From an uncultured Romboutsia sp. (GTDB lineage Bacteria > Bacillota > Clostridia > Peptostreptococcales > Peptostreptococcaceae): DNA of 14,190 nt. Both the position numbers and the translations under genes were made by a program. The stretch spans positions 1-14,190 of the forward strand of contig CALESE010000147.1 in the NCBI GenBank assembly GCA_937907205.1, given 5' to 3'. Below the pieces are notes generated by a model that ran no database searches, was not told the origin of the DNA, and saw only the letters and a list, made by a program, of their open reading frames with translations. Below are positions 14,088-14,190 of the stretch, piece by piece; position 1 is the first letter of the stretch, and each line of letters begins with the position of its first letter.

Positions 14088-14190
14088 CTAGCTGTTTTTA
14101 TATATTTTAAAGTAAGTTCTTTTATAATTTTTTTCAATAAATACTGTAAACCAAGCATTTGTATATTTAAAAAGTATTCAGCAATACTTA
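14088..14190 (-). CDS. Possible 3' end of an unidentified minus-strand gene (partial)
   Basis: One minus-strand frame, open from TGA near 14180 to TAG 14088, reads KYTNAWFTVFIEKNYKRTYF then KIYKNS. This is protein-like, with alternating aromatic and charged residues, and ends just before a hairpin. A second frame running in from the window edge begins SIAEYF; the two may be one gene with a frameshift at the five-T run between them. The family cannot be named from so little sequence, and the rest of the gene lies outside the window. Confidence 0.3.

Overview
The window is very AT-rich, with AGGAGG-type ribosome binding sites, short intergenic gaps and protein families typical of low-GC Firmicutes. 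The style (NsrR, PadR, cell-wall amidase, clostridial 'MKEKI' PadR-coupled domain) points to Clostridia, probably a Peptostreptococcaceae-like organism. This is inferred from general character; no species was identified.

Left part, positions 1-6900, minus strand: a type I restriction-modification operon. In transcription order it holds a LexA-like S24 autopeptidase (6857-6267), hsdR (6213-2939), hsdM (2925-1510), hsdS (1508-171) and the 5' end of an mrr-type endonuclease gene (109-50). hsdM is intact. hsdR is split by a one-base loss in a run of seven A, hsdS has an in-frame amber codon at codon 51, and mrr stops after 19 codons. As written, the cluster encodes an intact methyltransferase subunit, but a normal restriction complex would need frameshifting, reinitiation or reversion.

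Middle, 7000-9600: a small region bracketed by two look-alike terminator hairpins (7167-7222 and 8116-8173) holds a short minus-strand ORF, a small secreted or membrane protein (7609-7956) and a frameshifted signal-peptide ORF. Next comes a padR-pentapeptide-repeat operon whose second gene has an in-frame TGA.

9600-12470: a secreted N-acetylmuramoyl-L-alanine amidase with an SH3 domain and its own promoter and terminator is the only clearly intact gene. Around it lie fragments resembling a D-Ala-D-Ala ligase and an AraC regulator, a frameshifted SF0329-family gene, a frameshifted gene with a YDDRG motif, and one unidentified fragment.

Right part, 12476-13989: an apparently intact nitric-oxide response module. 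It has a single-domain globin whose haem-pocket residues fall at E. coli Hmp numbering, a DUF454 membrane protein, and a divergent Rrf2 regulator of NsrR type with three cysteines. An 11-1-11 inverted repeat close to the known NsrR consensus lies just upstream of the globin gene. The last 100 bases hold the possible 3' end of an unidentified minus-strand gene.

The main theme is an unusually dense set of interrupted genes beside an intact NO-stress module. The causes differ: two nonsense substitutions, several one- or two-base indels in short repeats, and truncations. Homopolymer sequencing error alone therefore would not explain them.
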